The position numbers and the translations under genes were made by a program. Positions 8,854 to 17,316 of a stretch of DNA of 64,000 bases are shown piece by piece (the stretch's first letter is position 1; each line of letters starts with the position of its first letter). The notes below the pieces were generated by a model. It had not been told where the DNA came from and made no database searches. It saw only the letters and a program-made list of their open reading frames with translations. The stretch spans positions 1,612,001-1,676,000 of the forward strand of contig NZ_AP025493.1 in NCBI RefSeq assembly GCF_024347515.1, in the 5' to 3' direction. The DNA comes from Vibrio gigantis (GTDB taxonomy: Bacteria; Pseudomonadota; Gammaproteobacteria; Enterobacterales; Vibrionaceae).

Positions 8854-11223
8854 ATGATCAAATCACCTTTATGTTTAGCCATATTATTGGCCTCACTACC
8901 GAGTGTTGCGGCGCAGTGGGATTACCCTCAAGGTAATACGTTAGTTACCAATCAACAGGAAGCTCAAACTTACTTAGAACAAGCCTATCCTAGTGTGGAT
9001 AGCTTGCAATTTCGTTATTCAAACCAGTCGAAACTCGGTCACCATTACAACTTTGATGTATTTGAAAATGGTGTCTATCAACAACAAAGAACAGTAGTAC
9101 TAACAACTAACAATGACCATCAAGTATCACGTGTTTTCAAAAGTCTTGAAGACACTCTGATTAGAAATGGGCAGCCAACAACTGCCGCTGAGCTTGAAGC
9201 TCCTCGTCAGTTGGAAGCACAAAGACCGCCAGCCCTAGTTTCTGGACAGGTTGTGCAAGCAGAGCTAAGTATCTTCAGTCCTGACTTAAGAACAATGGAC
9301 AGAAGTGCGCCACCAGCAACCTTGCTAACAGATATCAGTGAATACCCACATCCCCCTCAATATATTTCAAAGGATGTTGAGGTGCTTAGCCACAGCGATG
9401 GTATTTATCTGACCAATAGTCGAGTGTCTCAAGTGGATGCTGTAGCTTTAGTGACGGTGAATCACGAGACGGGAGAGACAATCAACCGAGATAGCCAGAG
9501 CTTTCTTCCTGCAGAAGGAGTGACGACATTCGCAAGTCTGGCTGAGCTGAAACAGGTTGATTGGCAAGATAATAGATTCGCTCAAGTGATGGCGTTTGCA
9601 CATCTTGATCAGTCATTAAGTTACCTGAACCAATTAGGTTTTTCTCTATTTGATGAACCTTTAGAGTTTGATGGCAGAGGTTTATCGGCGGATAACTCTA
9701 CTTACTATTACGGCCCCAAAGCGGCATTGTTTGGCATTGCTGGTGGATCCCCTGATGCCTTAGATGCTGATGTCATTATTCATGAGCTTGGTCATGGGAT
9801 TCATTACCAAATCGTTAAGGATTGGGCTTATGGACACACTGGCGCAATAGGCGAAGGTTTTGGTGACTATTGGGCTGGCAGCTTTAGTTTCCGTACTCAG
9901 TTTGAAAATGCACAAACTCAAGGGCAAGAGTTTGAAATCGATACCGTCTTTAACTGGGATGGGTATTTTGGTGTCCGTAACACTACTCGTAGCTTATGGA
10001 ACCAAAGAGCGCGATATTTTCAACATGCTGAATATAGACCTCACGAAAGTGTGGCTGGAGAACTGGGTGATGAACTCTGGTCTACACCCTTATTCCAAGC
10101 ATTAAAAAGCTCTGTTGAGTTATACGGCCAAGTTGGCTTCCAAGAATTTGACACCATAGTTCTAGAGTCTATGTATGGATTGGGACGCGGCTTGAAAATG
10201 CATGATTTAGCTGAAAATGCCATTTTTGTTGCCAAAGAACTGTACCCAGAACGCCGTTACGCCGAGATATTGAAAGAAAAATTTGCCGTTCATAATTTAA
10301 TTATTGAGCCATTTAGCGTTGAAATTGCTTCCCGATATGTTCATCCAGAAAAATTATTGAATGTCGACTTGTACCCAACCTCAAGGCAAGCGGACATTGA
10401 AGGTGACATTGAAGTAGGGGGGGTAACAAAATCCTTTGCAAGTCAGCCTACCAATCAGCTTTCTATCGAAACGGCTTTACCAAGTGGTCAAGTTTGTGGT
10501 TCAGCAATCAGCATGACGACATTGTTAGATTACCAATATGACACGGCTTTAAAAAAGTTGAATTGGCAACATCAAATAGACCTCATTTATGGGCTTCCTA
10601 ATCTGAGTGCTTCATTAAAAGAAGTGAACAGCCCTTTACCTGACAGTAAGTTGAGTGCTTCTAACCAAGCAATAATAGGTTTCAAAACATTTAACTTCAC
10701 TTTGAATGATGCCGTTCAATCGGTTGATAACCAATTTGGTGTCTATCTTGATATTGAGCACCCAAGGCTTGCAGATTTAACCGTGACATTAATTTCTCCA
10801 CGAGGCACTCGTGTTGATTTACTGAAGCACCAAGCTACCCGTTCTAATGGCTTTAATAGCTTCTTTACCTTCAAACATGACGCTGTACTTAACGCGTTTG
10901 CTGATGAACCGAGTAATGGCACTTGGCGTTTAGAGATTGGTGATTATGTTATGGGGGAATCAGGGCAGCTAAACCGTTGGGCTGTTGGCACTATTTCGGA
11001 ATACGACTGTGGTGATGCCGGTGCAAAGGCTTCCTCTAGCAGCAGTTCTGGCGGTGGAAGCTCTCCGTTTGCTATTGCTTTTATGTTGCTGCTGGCACTT
11101 TGCCGCTCCCTTAATTCAAAAAGTTCGTTATGTCTGACGAATCTTTTAGAAAGCGCAAAGCCGCTAATTAGTAAAACGCTCCTTACAAACAAAATGTTCT
11201 TTAAAAACACAACAAGAAGATAA
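8854..11223 (+). CDS. Secreted zinc metalloprotease (gluzincin) with P-domain and GlyGly-type C-terminal anchor
   Basis: A 789-residue protein. In order: signal peptide (1-20), an FTP-like propeptide region (~25-115), a catalytic domain with HELGH (310-314) and downstream GEGFGDYW whose Glu334 is the likely third zinc ligand, a pattern close to fungalysin/M36 enzymes; a proprotein-convertase P-domain (~610-715); then a Ser/Gly run (730-737) and a hydrophobic segment (739-750). The Ser/Gly-hydrophobic-basic order resembles GlyGly-CTERM sorting signals processed by rhombosortase on type II secreted proteins. Oddly, about 38 further residues follow instead of a few Arg. A G7 tract lies at 10417-10423. 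It starts 9 bases after the receptor gene, so the same iron-controlled transcript is likely. Host-protein or haemoprotein cleavage is inferred. Confidence 0.85.
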   Translation: MIKSPLCLAILLASLPSVAAQWDYPQGNTLVTNQQEAQTYLEQAYPSVDSLQFRYSNQSKLGHHYNFDVFENGVYQQQRTVVLTTNNDHQVSRVFKSLEDTLIRNGQPTTAAELEAPRQLEAQRPPALVSGQVVQAELSIFSPDLRTMDRSAPPATLLTDISEYPHPPQYISKDVEVLSHSDGIYLTNSRVSQVDAVALVTVNHETGETINRDSQSFLPAEGVTTFASLAELKQVDWQDNRFAQVMAFAHLDQSLSYLNQLGFSLFDEPLEFDGRGLSADNSTYYYGPKAALFGIAGGSPDALDADVIIHELGHGIHYQIVKDWAYGHTGAIGEGFGDYWAGSFSFRTQFENAQTQGQEFEIDTVFNWDGYFGVRNTTRSLWNQRARYFQHAEYRPHESVAGELGDELWSTPLFQALKSSVELYGQVGFQEFDTIVLESMYGLGRGLKMHDLAENAIFVAKELYPERRYAEILKEKFAVHNLIIEPFSVEIASRYVHPEKLLNVDLYPTSRQADIEGDIEVGGVTKSFASQPTNQLSIETALPSGQVCGSAISMTTLLDYQYDTALKKLNWQHQIDLIYGLPNLSASLKEVNSPLPDSKLSASNQAIIGFKTFNFTLNDAVQSVDNQFGVYLDIEHPRLADLTVTLISPRGTRVDLLKHQATRSNGFNSFFTFKHDAVLNAFADEPSNGTWRLEIGDYVMGESGQLNRWAVGTISEYDCGDAGAKASSSSSSGGGSSPFAIAFMLLLALCRSLNSKSSLCLTNLLESAKPLISKTLLTNKMFFKNTTRR

Positions 11224-11227
11224 CTCT

Positions 11228-12700
11228 ATGAAACCACAATTGACTATTTTGGCCATGTCTTTGGCTCTTGCGGGCTGTGGAGGTTCGGGCAGTTCCGAAA
11301 CTTCAGCTCCAACTTATACCGTTGCAGGTAAAATTACTGCTCAGAATGTTGCACTAGAAAACAAAGTTTGTTCTGACTTGAATGAAAGTTTGACGTGTGA
11401 CAGCGGTGAACCAACCACCACGGCAAATGCAAATGGTGAATTTAGTTTAACGAGCACTCAAAAAGCGATGCTTTCACTACCGCTATTAGTGGAGTTGGAT
11501 ACGGGTGTAGCCGTTAGCAACGCAGATGGTGTACAGACTTCTTTCTCTTACATCGCAGCTCCAGGCCTACAAAAAACATCAGGCAATGAAATTAATGGTA
11601 TTAGTACATTGCTTGCAGGGTATGTTTTAGATGGCTACACCGTAAAGAATGCGAACAGTAAACTCAAAGCGCAACTGGCGGCTAAAGGCATTACTATTGC
11701 AGGTGATATTCAAGATCACCTATCTGACTCTGAGTTGGCGAGCTTAGAGCAAAATGTGGTTTCTTCGGTTAAAGTTTTTGATAAAACATACCGTGCTTAT
11801 ATGTTGGCACAGCTTAGTGATAAGTTTGATAAAAGCACCACTGATTTTGTTGGCGGTGTATTAACGAATGACGAAATTACGGAGTTTTCAAACGTTATTG
11901 CTGGCGATATGAAGGCAGCGACGGCACTAAATGATACGGGTGCAACTCTATACTTCTCCGATACTGATGATACCCAGGATGTTGCAGACCGCCCAGAGAG
12001 TTTTCCTGGTCAAGATGCTGAATTTGGTTTTGATACAACAGACAAAAATACACAATCGGGTAATGGGTTTAAGTTCATTAAGTTGGATGAAAGTGGTCAA
12101 ACACTGGCTGATGAAGCGGCTCAGTGGTCTTGTGTTCTTGATGAGCGAAGTGGCTTAATTTGGGAATCTAAAACTGACGATGAAAACTCAATGCAGCATA
12201 AAGATCGTCAATTTGCCCTAGAAATTCCAGGAAAAGTGACGCCCTATGACCAAGACGTTGATTTAGCAACATGTAAGACTAAGGGCGATACAGTTTGTAC
12301 GACCCAAGATTATGTTGAGCATATCAACTCAATCAACCTTTGTGGCAAGTCCGATTGGCGCTTACCTACTTTCCACGAACTCTATAACTTGCTTGATTTT
12401 GGTGAGACAGAAACTCATGCGAATGGTCAAGCTTACGGCCTTACATACAAGTACTTCCCTCATCAAAGCATTGGTGGGGAATATACGAAAATCGGCTCTG
12501 TGTGGAACCAGTCAGTTATCTACAACATTTACTCAAAATCTACCGTAGATGGCGGTTTCTACTATAACGAAATCGGCACTCTTGGTGACAACAGAGGTTA
12601 TATTAGTGCGCTAGAGATTTACTCTGGTGATGTTGATTCTTCAGATAATTACGATTCTTACCAATTCCCTGCTCGTTTGGTTTCGCTACAAGGAAAATAG
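11228..12700 (+). CDS. Outer-membrane lipoprotein with C-terminal DUF1566 (Lcl C-terminal) domain
   Basis: A 490-residue protein with lipobox LALAGC (Cys17, Gly at +2, so outer-membrane sorting). The N-terminal part begins with a carboxypeptidase-regulatory-like beta segment (YTVAGKITAQNVALENKV) and a region seen in many marine lipoproteins. The C-terminal 200 residues carry DUF1566 hallmarks: SGLIWE, WRLPTFHELYNLLDFG and a closing PARLV segment, with several Cys. No catalytic motif is visible. It starts 4 bases after the metalloprotease stop. DUF1566 proteins are usually cell-surface or extracellular with poorly known roles; a substrate-docking role beside the protease is a guess. Confidence 0.8.
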   Translation: MKPQLTILAMSLALAGCGGSGSSETSAPTYTVAGKITAQNVALENKVCSDLNESLTCDSGEPTTTANANGEFSLTSTQKAMLSLPLLVELDTGVAVSNADGVQTSFSYIAAPGLQKTSGNEINGISTLLAGYVLDGYTVKNANSKLKAQLAAKGITIAGDIQDHLSDSELASLEQNVVSSVKVFDKTYRAYMLAQLSDKFDKSTTDFVGGVLTNDEITEFSNVIAGDMKAATALNDTGATLYFSDTDDTQDVADRPESFPGQDAEFGFDTTDKNTQSGNGFKFIKLDESGQTLADEAAQWSCVLDERSGLIWESKTDDENSMQHKDRQFALEIPGKVTPYDQDVDLATCKTKGDTVCTTQDYVEHINSINLCGKSDWRLPTFHELYNLLDFGETETHANGQAYGLTYKYFPHQSIGGEYTKIGSVWNQSVIYNIYSKSTVDGGFYYNEIGTLGDNRGYISALEIYSGDVDSSDNYDSYQFPARLVSLQGK

Positions 12701-12702
12701 CA

Positions 12703-13260
12703 ATGAAAAACATACTAACCGTCGCTTTAATTAGTTTATTTTCTGTAGGTGCCTTTGCTCAAGAATGTAGCTTAGACCTAGGGAGAACTGCATCTAACAC
12801 TCGCTATGTTACCAATGATAACGGTACTTTTACTGATCAGCTCACTGGCTTGACTTGGATGCGTTGTCAGCTCGGTAAGACGTGGGATAAGTCATCGTTA
12901 TCTTGTACCGGTGATGGGGAAACTTTCTTATGGCAGAGTGCATTGACCATGGTTGAGTCAATTAATGACGCTAATGGTAATCACCAGTTACACAAATTTG
13001 GTGGTGTTGATCAATGGCGTATGCCAAACATCAAAGAGCTGGTTTCTTTGAAAGAAGTCGCATGCCATTCTCCAGCAATGAGTACTAAGGTGTTCGGCGA
13101 TACATTTAATTTTGAGACCGGTAACTTAGCCGCTTATGTATGGAGTTCGACTCCTGCAGGTAATGGACAGAGCGTAATGACGCTTGATTCCATTAATGGC
13201 GAGGTTTACCAATACAACGCAGCACAATACAAGTTTAGTGTCTTATTAGTTGCAGAATGA
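12703..13260 (+). CDS. Secreted DUF1566-domain protein
   Basis: A 185-residue protein with signal peptide MKNILTVALISLFSVGAFA. The mature protein is one DUF1566 domain: LTGLTWMRCQLG, then WRMPNIKELVSL and VWSSTP. Cys residues in QECSLD, MRCQL, LSCTGD and VACHS could form disulphides. It starts two bases after the previous gene, closing the five-gene operon before a strong terminator. It shares the DUF1566 fold with the lipoprotein upstream, so the two may have arisen by duplication or interact. No function is assigned to it. Confidence 0.8.
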   Translation: MKNILTVALISLFSVGAFAQECSLDLGRTASNTRYVTNDNGTFTDQLTGLTWMRCQLGKTWDKSSLSCTGDGETFLWQSALTMVESINDANGNHQLHKFGGVDQWRMPNIKELVSLKEVACHSPAMSTKVFGDTFNFETGNLAAYVWSSTPAGNGQSVMTLDSINGEVYQYNAAQYKFSVLLVAE

Positions 13261-13282
13261 TTTAGTTCTTAATCTGTAAATA

Positions 13283-13311
13283 AAAAGGCCGTGGTTCTTC
13301 CACGGCCTTTT
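13283..13311. terminator. Bidirectional terminator between iron operon and chemoreceptor gene
   Basis: AAAAGGCCGTGG and CCACGGCCTTTT form a perfect 12-base stem with a TTCTT loop. A-rich on one side and T-rich on the other, it can serve both the five-gene + strand operon and the - strand gene ending at 13343. Confidence 0.93.
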
Positions 13312-13342
13312 GAGTTTTGGTGCATAGGTCTTACTTTAAACC

Positions 13343-14986
13343 TTAAACCTTGAAGTAATCCAACTGCTGTTTTTGCTGCTCGGCAAGGTTCGATAATTCG
13401 TGGCTTGCTGCTGCTGCTTGAGTAATGCCCGTTACGTTTTGGCTTACCAAGCTGTAGATGTTTGAGATATTACGGTTGATGTCTGAGGTTACTTGGCTCT
13501 GCTCTTCCGCTGCCGAAGCTACCTGAGTATTAATTTCCGTCATATCCGTTACTGAGTTAGCAATCCCCGACAGCGCTGCACTTACTTCACCAGCAAGTGT
13601 TTGGTTGTGTTCTAACATAGCCAGTGAGCTGCTCATGCTTTCGTTTGCATTACCAGATTGAACCTGCAAACCTTCGATAATGGTTTGGATCTCTTTGGTT
13701 GAATCTTGAGTGCGTGCCGCTAGCATTCGTACTTCATCAGCAACAACCGCGAAACCGCGACCACTTTCACCTGCACGAGCGGCTTCGATTGCTGCGTTAA
13801 GTGCAAGCAAGTTGGTTTGTTCAGAGATGCTTTGGATCACCTCAATCACTTTGCCAATCTGCTCAGAGTGTTCTTTTAGCGTCCCCACAACATTTGCAGC
13901 TTCGCTTAGTTGAATTGCCATTTGCTCATTGGCTTTGTTGCTTTCACTAAACAAGCTCATGCTGTGTGTCGCCATTTCATCAGCTTGCTTAGACGCTGAA
14001 TCAGCTTGTACTGCATTCTCGTTGACGTGTGATGCTGTGCTCTCAAGTTGGTTCACGGCGGAAGCAACTTGTTCTACTTCTTGCTTCTCTTGATCTGAGT
14101 TAGCACTTGATTGCGTCATCACTGCAGCTAGTTCTGTAGACGCAGACGCAACTTCAATACTGATTCGAGAGAGTGAACTTACCGTGTCACGCAATTGCTC
14201 AACGGATTTGTTTACGTCTTGGGCAAGGCGCGAGATCTCGTTATCGCCATACTCTTCAGCTTTAACGAGCAGGTTGCCTTTCGCTACTTCACGCATGGTT
14301 TCCTGAATATTGCTAAGTGGCTTAACAATGATACCTGCAAGCGTCCAGCTGATAACTAATGCGATAGAAAGAATCGCTAGCAGGGCAATGGTCGCCGTAT
14401 CCAGTGTGCTGGTGTGTTGCTGTCCGTTGATGTCGACTTCTTGAGTCGCAAGCAAGTTCAGCTTCTTAGACAGAGTGTTGATCGCTTGCACCATTTCATT
14501 ACCCGCGTGACGGTATTGGTCAATTGCAGTCTGGTAGCGGTTTTCAAAATCTGAAGAGAGTGATGCATCGCCGTGCTTCGCTCTTAATAGAGGAAGCATG
14601 GTAGTTCGAGAGAAGTCGACATAATGATTCATCGCTTTGGTCATCGCTGCTACTTCATCTTGCATGCCTGGCACTGTGTTCAATGAATTCAGTAGGCGAG
14701 TATTTTGGTCGCGTTTTTGGTTTAGTGTTTCAACCAGTGTTTTTACGTCGTCAGCCTTGAATAGACTGTAAATTGCTTTGATACGCATGCCATAGCTGTT
14801 GTCGACGATTTCGCTGAGTTCTTCTTTATGTAGGATAAGTTGATCGGTTGCTGTTGATACATCTTTAAAAGCGCTTTCCAGTTTGTCACCACCGATAATG
14901 ACACCCGTCAAAAGTAATACGACAGAAAAGAGTACTGGAATGAGAATTTGTATTTTTATAGATAAGCCACTGAGAAGTTGGCGCAT
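13343..14986 (-). CDS. Methyl-accepting chemotaxis protein (four-helix-bundle sensor type)
   Basis: A 547-residue transducer. The start at 14986 (MRQLLSGLSIKIQIL) is preferred over 15025 because AGAGGGA lies just ahead of it. Layout: transmembrane segment 1 (~12-32), a ~160-residue helical periplasmic domain like 4HB_MCP, transmembrane segment 2, HAMP, then the cytoplasmic signalling coil with the conserved tip EQTNLLALNAAIEAARAGE and VVADEVRMLA. The ligand cannot be read from sequence. In V. cholerae chemoreceptor genes also lie next to this pst operon. Divergent from pstS across ~460 bases, so it could be affected by phosphate, though no evidence shows it. Confidence 0.9.
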   Translation of the reverse strand: MRQLLSGLSIKIQILIPVLFSVVLLLTGVIIGGDKLESAFKDVSTATDQLILHKEELSEIVDNSYGMRIKAIYSLFKADDVKTLVETLNQKRDQNTRLLNSLNTVPGMQDEVAAMTKAMNHYVDFSRTTMLPLLRAKHGDASLSSDFENRYQTAIDQYRHAGNEMVQAINTLSKKLNLLATQEVDINGQQHTSTLDTATIALLAILSIALVISWTLAGIIVKPLSNIQETMREVAKGNLLVKAEEYGDNEISRLAQDVNKSVEQLRDTVSSLSRISIEVASASTELAAVMTQSSANSDQEKQEVEQVASAVNQLESTASHVNENAVQADSASKQADEMATHSMSLFSESNKANEQMAIQLSEAANVVGTLKEHSEQIGKVIEVIQSISEQTNLLALNAAIEAARAGESGRGFAVVADEVRMLAARTQDSTKEIQTIIEGLQVQSGNANESMSSSLAMLEHNQTLAGEVSAALSGIANSVTDMTEINTQVASAAEEQSQVTSDINRNISNIYSLVSQNVTGITQAAAASHELSNLAEQQKQQLDYFKV

Positions 14987-15447
14987 GTAATGTCCCTCTT
15001 TGAATAAATAAATGAGCAGAAGCAATTGTTATTATTGTAATTAGCAGGTGATTCTAACTTCTGAGAATGACAATTCAATCAGTAATGGATTCGATTTTGA
15101 TATATGAGATAGATATTTGATAATTTTTGAATATTTATTGTACAAACAAGGCTTTAGCCATTTTTAAGGTAGGGTTATTTGGCACAGAACCTTGTGTGGT
15201 ATTAGGTAATAAAAGGGATGGTGCGATATTGAATGGTTTGGCTTAAATAGGTTGGAATGAATATTCGGTGCCTATGAGTGAGGCCAATTGATTACTTCAA
15301 GGCTATTTGGTAGGGGGAACAAGAAAATAAATTGTAGTTGTCATATAGGCTTCAATTAAGTGAAACACAACTGTCACATTCGGATTCTAAAGTAAGCCTC
15401 GTTCAAGCAAAACATTACGGCAATAACGCCACTAAAGGAAATTTGTG
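14987..15447. other. Divergent intergenic region, chemoreceptor / pstS
   Basis: Holds the pst promoter region, with PHO-box-like elements near 15338-15377 and a ribosome site AAAGGAA just before pstS. The part from 15000 to 15330 shows no ORF, no strong hairpin and no operator I can name. Confidence 0.6.
15338..15377 (+). promoter_or_regulatory. pstS: PHO-box-like elements upstream of pstS
   Basis: TTGTCAT at 15338-15344 and CTGTCAC at 15371-15377 each match the CTGTCAT half-site of the PhoB box, and TTCAAT lies near the expected 11-base phase after the first. Neither half-site has a perfect partner, so exact box edges are uncertain. Control of pst by PhoB under phosphate starvation is established for the family. 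Confidence 0.5.
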
Positions 15448-16269
15448 ATGAAAAAGACAGTTATCGGTGCAATCGCACTACTAGGCGCTCTAACAGTGAA
15501 TACAGCTTCAGCTAAAGAAACTATCTCTGTAGTTGGCTCTAACAGTGCTTCTCCACTGGTTGAAGTTTTTGCAGAAACCTACATGAATAAAGGCGAACCA
15601 GTGTTCATCGAAATTCAAGCACCAGGTTCTTCTGCAGGCATCAAAGCAGCAAAAAATGGAAGTGCTGACCTTGGTATCTCCTCTCGTGACCTTAAAGAAG
15701 AAGAGAAAACAGCTGACCTGAAAGAGCTAGTTATCGCTCGTGACGGTATCGCAGTTGTTGTTAACCCGAACAACGAAGTATCTGCTCTTACTGCTGAGCA
15801 AATCACTTCAATCTACAAAGGCGACATCACTAACTGGAAAGATGTTGGTGGTGCTGACAAGCCAATCGTAGCAATCACTCGTGATACTGCATCTGGTACA
15901 CGTGGTGCATTCGAAGACATCATGAAGCTTAAGAAGAAGATCGGCGATAAGAAAGTATCGGCTATCTCTCAACGTGCACAAGTTGCAAACGGTAACGGCG
16001 CACTTAAAGTTTCTGTAGCAAGCAACCCATACGCTATAGGCTTTATCTCTCTAGGTACAGTTGACGAATCTGTTCAAGCTCTAACTATCGACGGCGCTGC
16101 TGCAACTGTAGACAACGTTAAGAACGGTTCTTACAAAGTTGCTCGTCCATTCCTAGTTCTTTACAAAGCAAACGCTCCAACAGCTGAAACTCAACAATTC
16201 CTAGACTGGATGGTTGCAGACGAAGCTCAAGCTATCGCTGGTAAGAAAGGCTACATCACAGTTAACTAA
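15448..16269 (+). CDS. pstS: Phosphate ABC transporter, periplasmic substrate-binding protein
   Basis: A 273-residue phosphate-binding protein with signal peptide MKKTVIGAIALLGALTVNTASA. The ATG at 15448 is used because it is 7 bases from AAAGGAA; a GTG one codon earlier is possible. Binding-loop segments are visible: VVGSNSASPL near the mature N-terminus, APGSSAGIKAAKNGSADLGISSR and TRDTASGTRGAFED, the Ser/Thr/Arg/Asp clusters that hold phosphate in PstS. It is the short PstS type found in vibrios (second pst set). First gene of pstSCAB; the hairpin after it probably keeps its level above the membrane genes. Confidence 0.95.
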   Translation: MKKTVIGAIALLGALTVNTASAKETISVVGSNSASPLVEVFAETYMNKGEPVFIEIQAPGSSAGIKAAKNGSADLGISSRDLKEEEKTADLKELVIARDGIAVVVNPNNEVSALTAEQITSIYKGDITNWKDVGGADKPIVAITRDTASGTRGAFEDIMKLKKKIGDKKVSAISQRAQVANGNGALKVSVASNPYAIGFISLGTVDESVQALTIDGAAATVDNVKNGSYKVARPFLVLYKANAPTAETQQFLDWMVADEAQAIAGKKGYITVN

Positions 16270-16295
16270 TCTTAACTGACTCAATCTTAATTATT

Positions 16296-16325
16296 GCTCA
16301 GCCTGCTTTAGGCTGAGCCTTTTCT
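16296..16325 (+). terminator. Intra-operon attenuating hairpin after pstS
   Basis: GCTCAGCC and GGCTGAGC form an 8-base stem around TGCTTTA, followed by CTTTTCTTT. Its place between pstS and pstC suggests partial termination, giving more binding protein than permease. Confidence 0.8.
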
Positions 16326-16380
16326 TTCAACTTTGTTTATTTCGAGCTCTTATTGAGCCACAAAGTTTGAGATTTTATAT

Positions 16381-17310
16381 ATGACCATCGCAAATAGTGA
16401 AAAGCTTATGAATACTGAAGCGACTCAAATCAACAAGCCAAGTCTACGTGCTAAGAAGCGCATCGACTGGAGAGAAAGAATCTTTCACGGCTTGTTCTTA
16501 TCGAGTGCTGTAATCGGCATCGTATCACTAGCCGTTATCGCTTACTTTATCGTTGCAGAGAGTATCCCTGCATTCCAAGAGGCCGGCGTTTCTGGCATTG
16601 TTCTGGGTGTTGACTGGTTACCTCCAGCTCTATTCGGTGTTGCAACCATGATTGTTGCATCGATTGTTTCGACACTTGGAGCTGTAGTTGTTGGTGTACC
16701 AGTAGGTGTACTAACCGCTATTTTTATTGCTGAGATTGCTCCTAAGCGTCTTGCAGATATTATTCGACCTGCAGTCGAGCTTCTAGCGGGTATCCCGTCG
16801 GTTGTATACGGCTTCTTCGGTCTAGTAATTATCGTTCCAATGATTCAGAACATTTTTCAAGTACCAGCGGGTAACACCATCCTAGCCGGTATCATTGTTC
16901 TGGGTATCATGATTCTTCCTACCGTTATCACGGTTTCTGAAACTTCGATTCGTGCTGTACCTCGTACATACAAAGAAGGTTCACTTGCACTGGGTGCTTC
17001 GAAAATCTACACGATTTTTAAGCTACTCGTTCCTGCTGCACGTTCAGGCATTATGACTGGTGTGATTTTGGGTATCGGTCGTGCACTTGGCGAAACGATG
17101 GCAATCATCATGGTGATGGGTAACGCTCCTGCAATGCCAGAAGGTATTTTGGACTCGGCTCGTACGCTAACAGCGAACATTGCGATTGAAATGTCTTACG
17201 CAAGTGGCATTCACGCTAATGCACTGTACGCAACAGGTGTTGTACTTCTAGTGTTCATCATGATGTTAAATGGTGCTCTACTTTATCTTAACCGTGAAAA
17301 AGCGAAGTAG
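16381..17310 (+). CDS. pstC: Phosphate ABC transporter permease PstC
   Basis: A 309-residue inner-membrane permease with a cytoplasmic ~40-residue N-terminus and six hydrophobic segments. The ABC-coupling EAA loop is seen as EGSLALGASKIYTIFKLLVPAARSG-type sequence (residues ~200-220). FFGLVIIVP and ALGETMAIIMVMGN are typical of PstC. It pairs with PstA to form the channel energised by PstB. There is no strong ribosome site before the ATG, and a second Met lies at residue 10, so the exact start is slightly uncertain. Confidence 0.95.
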   Translation: MTIANSEKLMNTEATQINKPSLRAKKRIDWRERIFHGLFLSSAVIGIVSLAVIAYFIVAESIPAFQEAGVSGIVLGVDWLPPALFGVATMIVASIVSTLGAVVVGVPVGVLTAIFIAEIAPKRLADIIRPAVELLAGIPSVVYGFFGLVIIVPMIQNIFQVPAGNTILAGIIVLGIMILPTVITVSETSIRAVPRTYKEGSLALGASKIYTIFKLLVPAARSGIMTGVILGIGRALGETMAIIMVMGNAPAMPEGILDSARTLTANIAIEMSYASGIHANALYATGVVLLVFIMMLNGALLYLNREKAK

Positions 17311-17316
17311 GCGAGG

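Noticed and set aside
15175..15200. Sigma-54-like sequence TGGCAC...TTG upstream of the pst operon
   Set aside because: The spacing between the GG and GC elements is wrong and the GC is replaced by TG.
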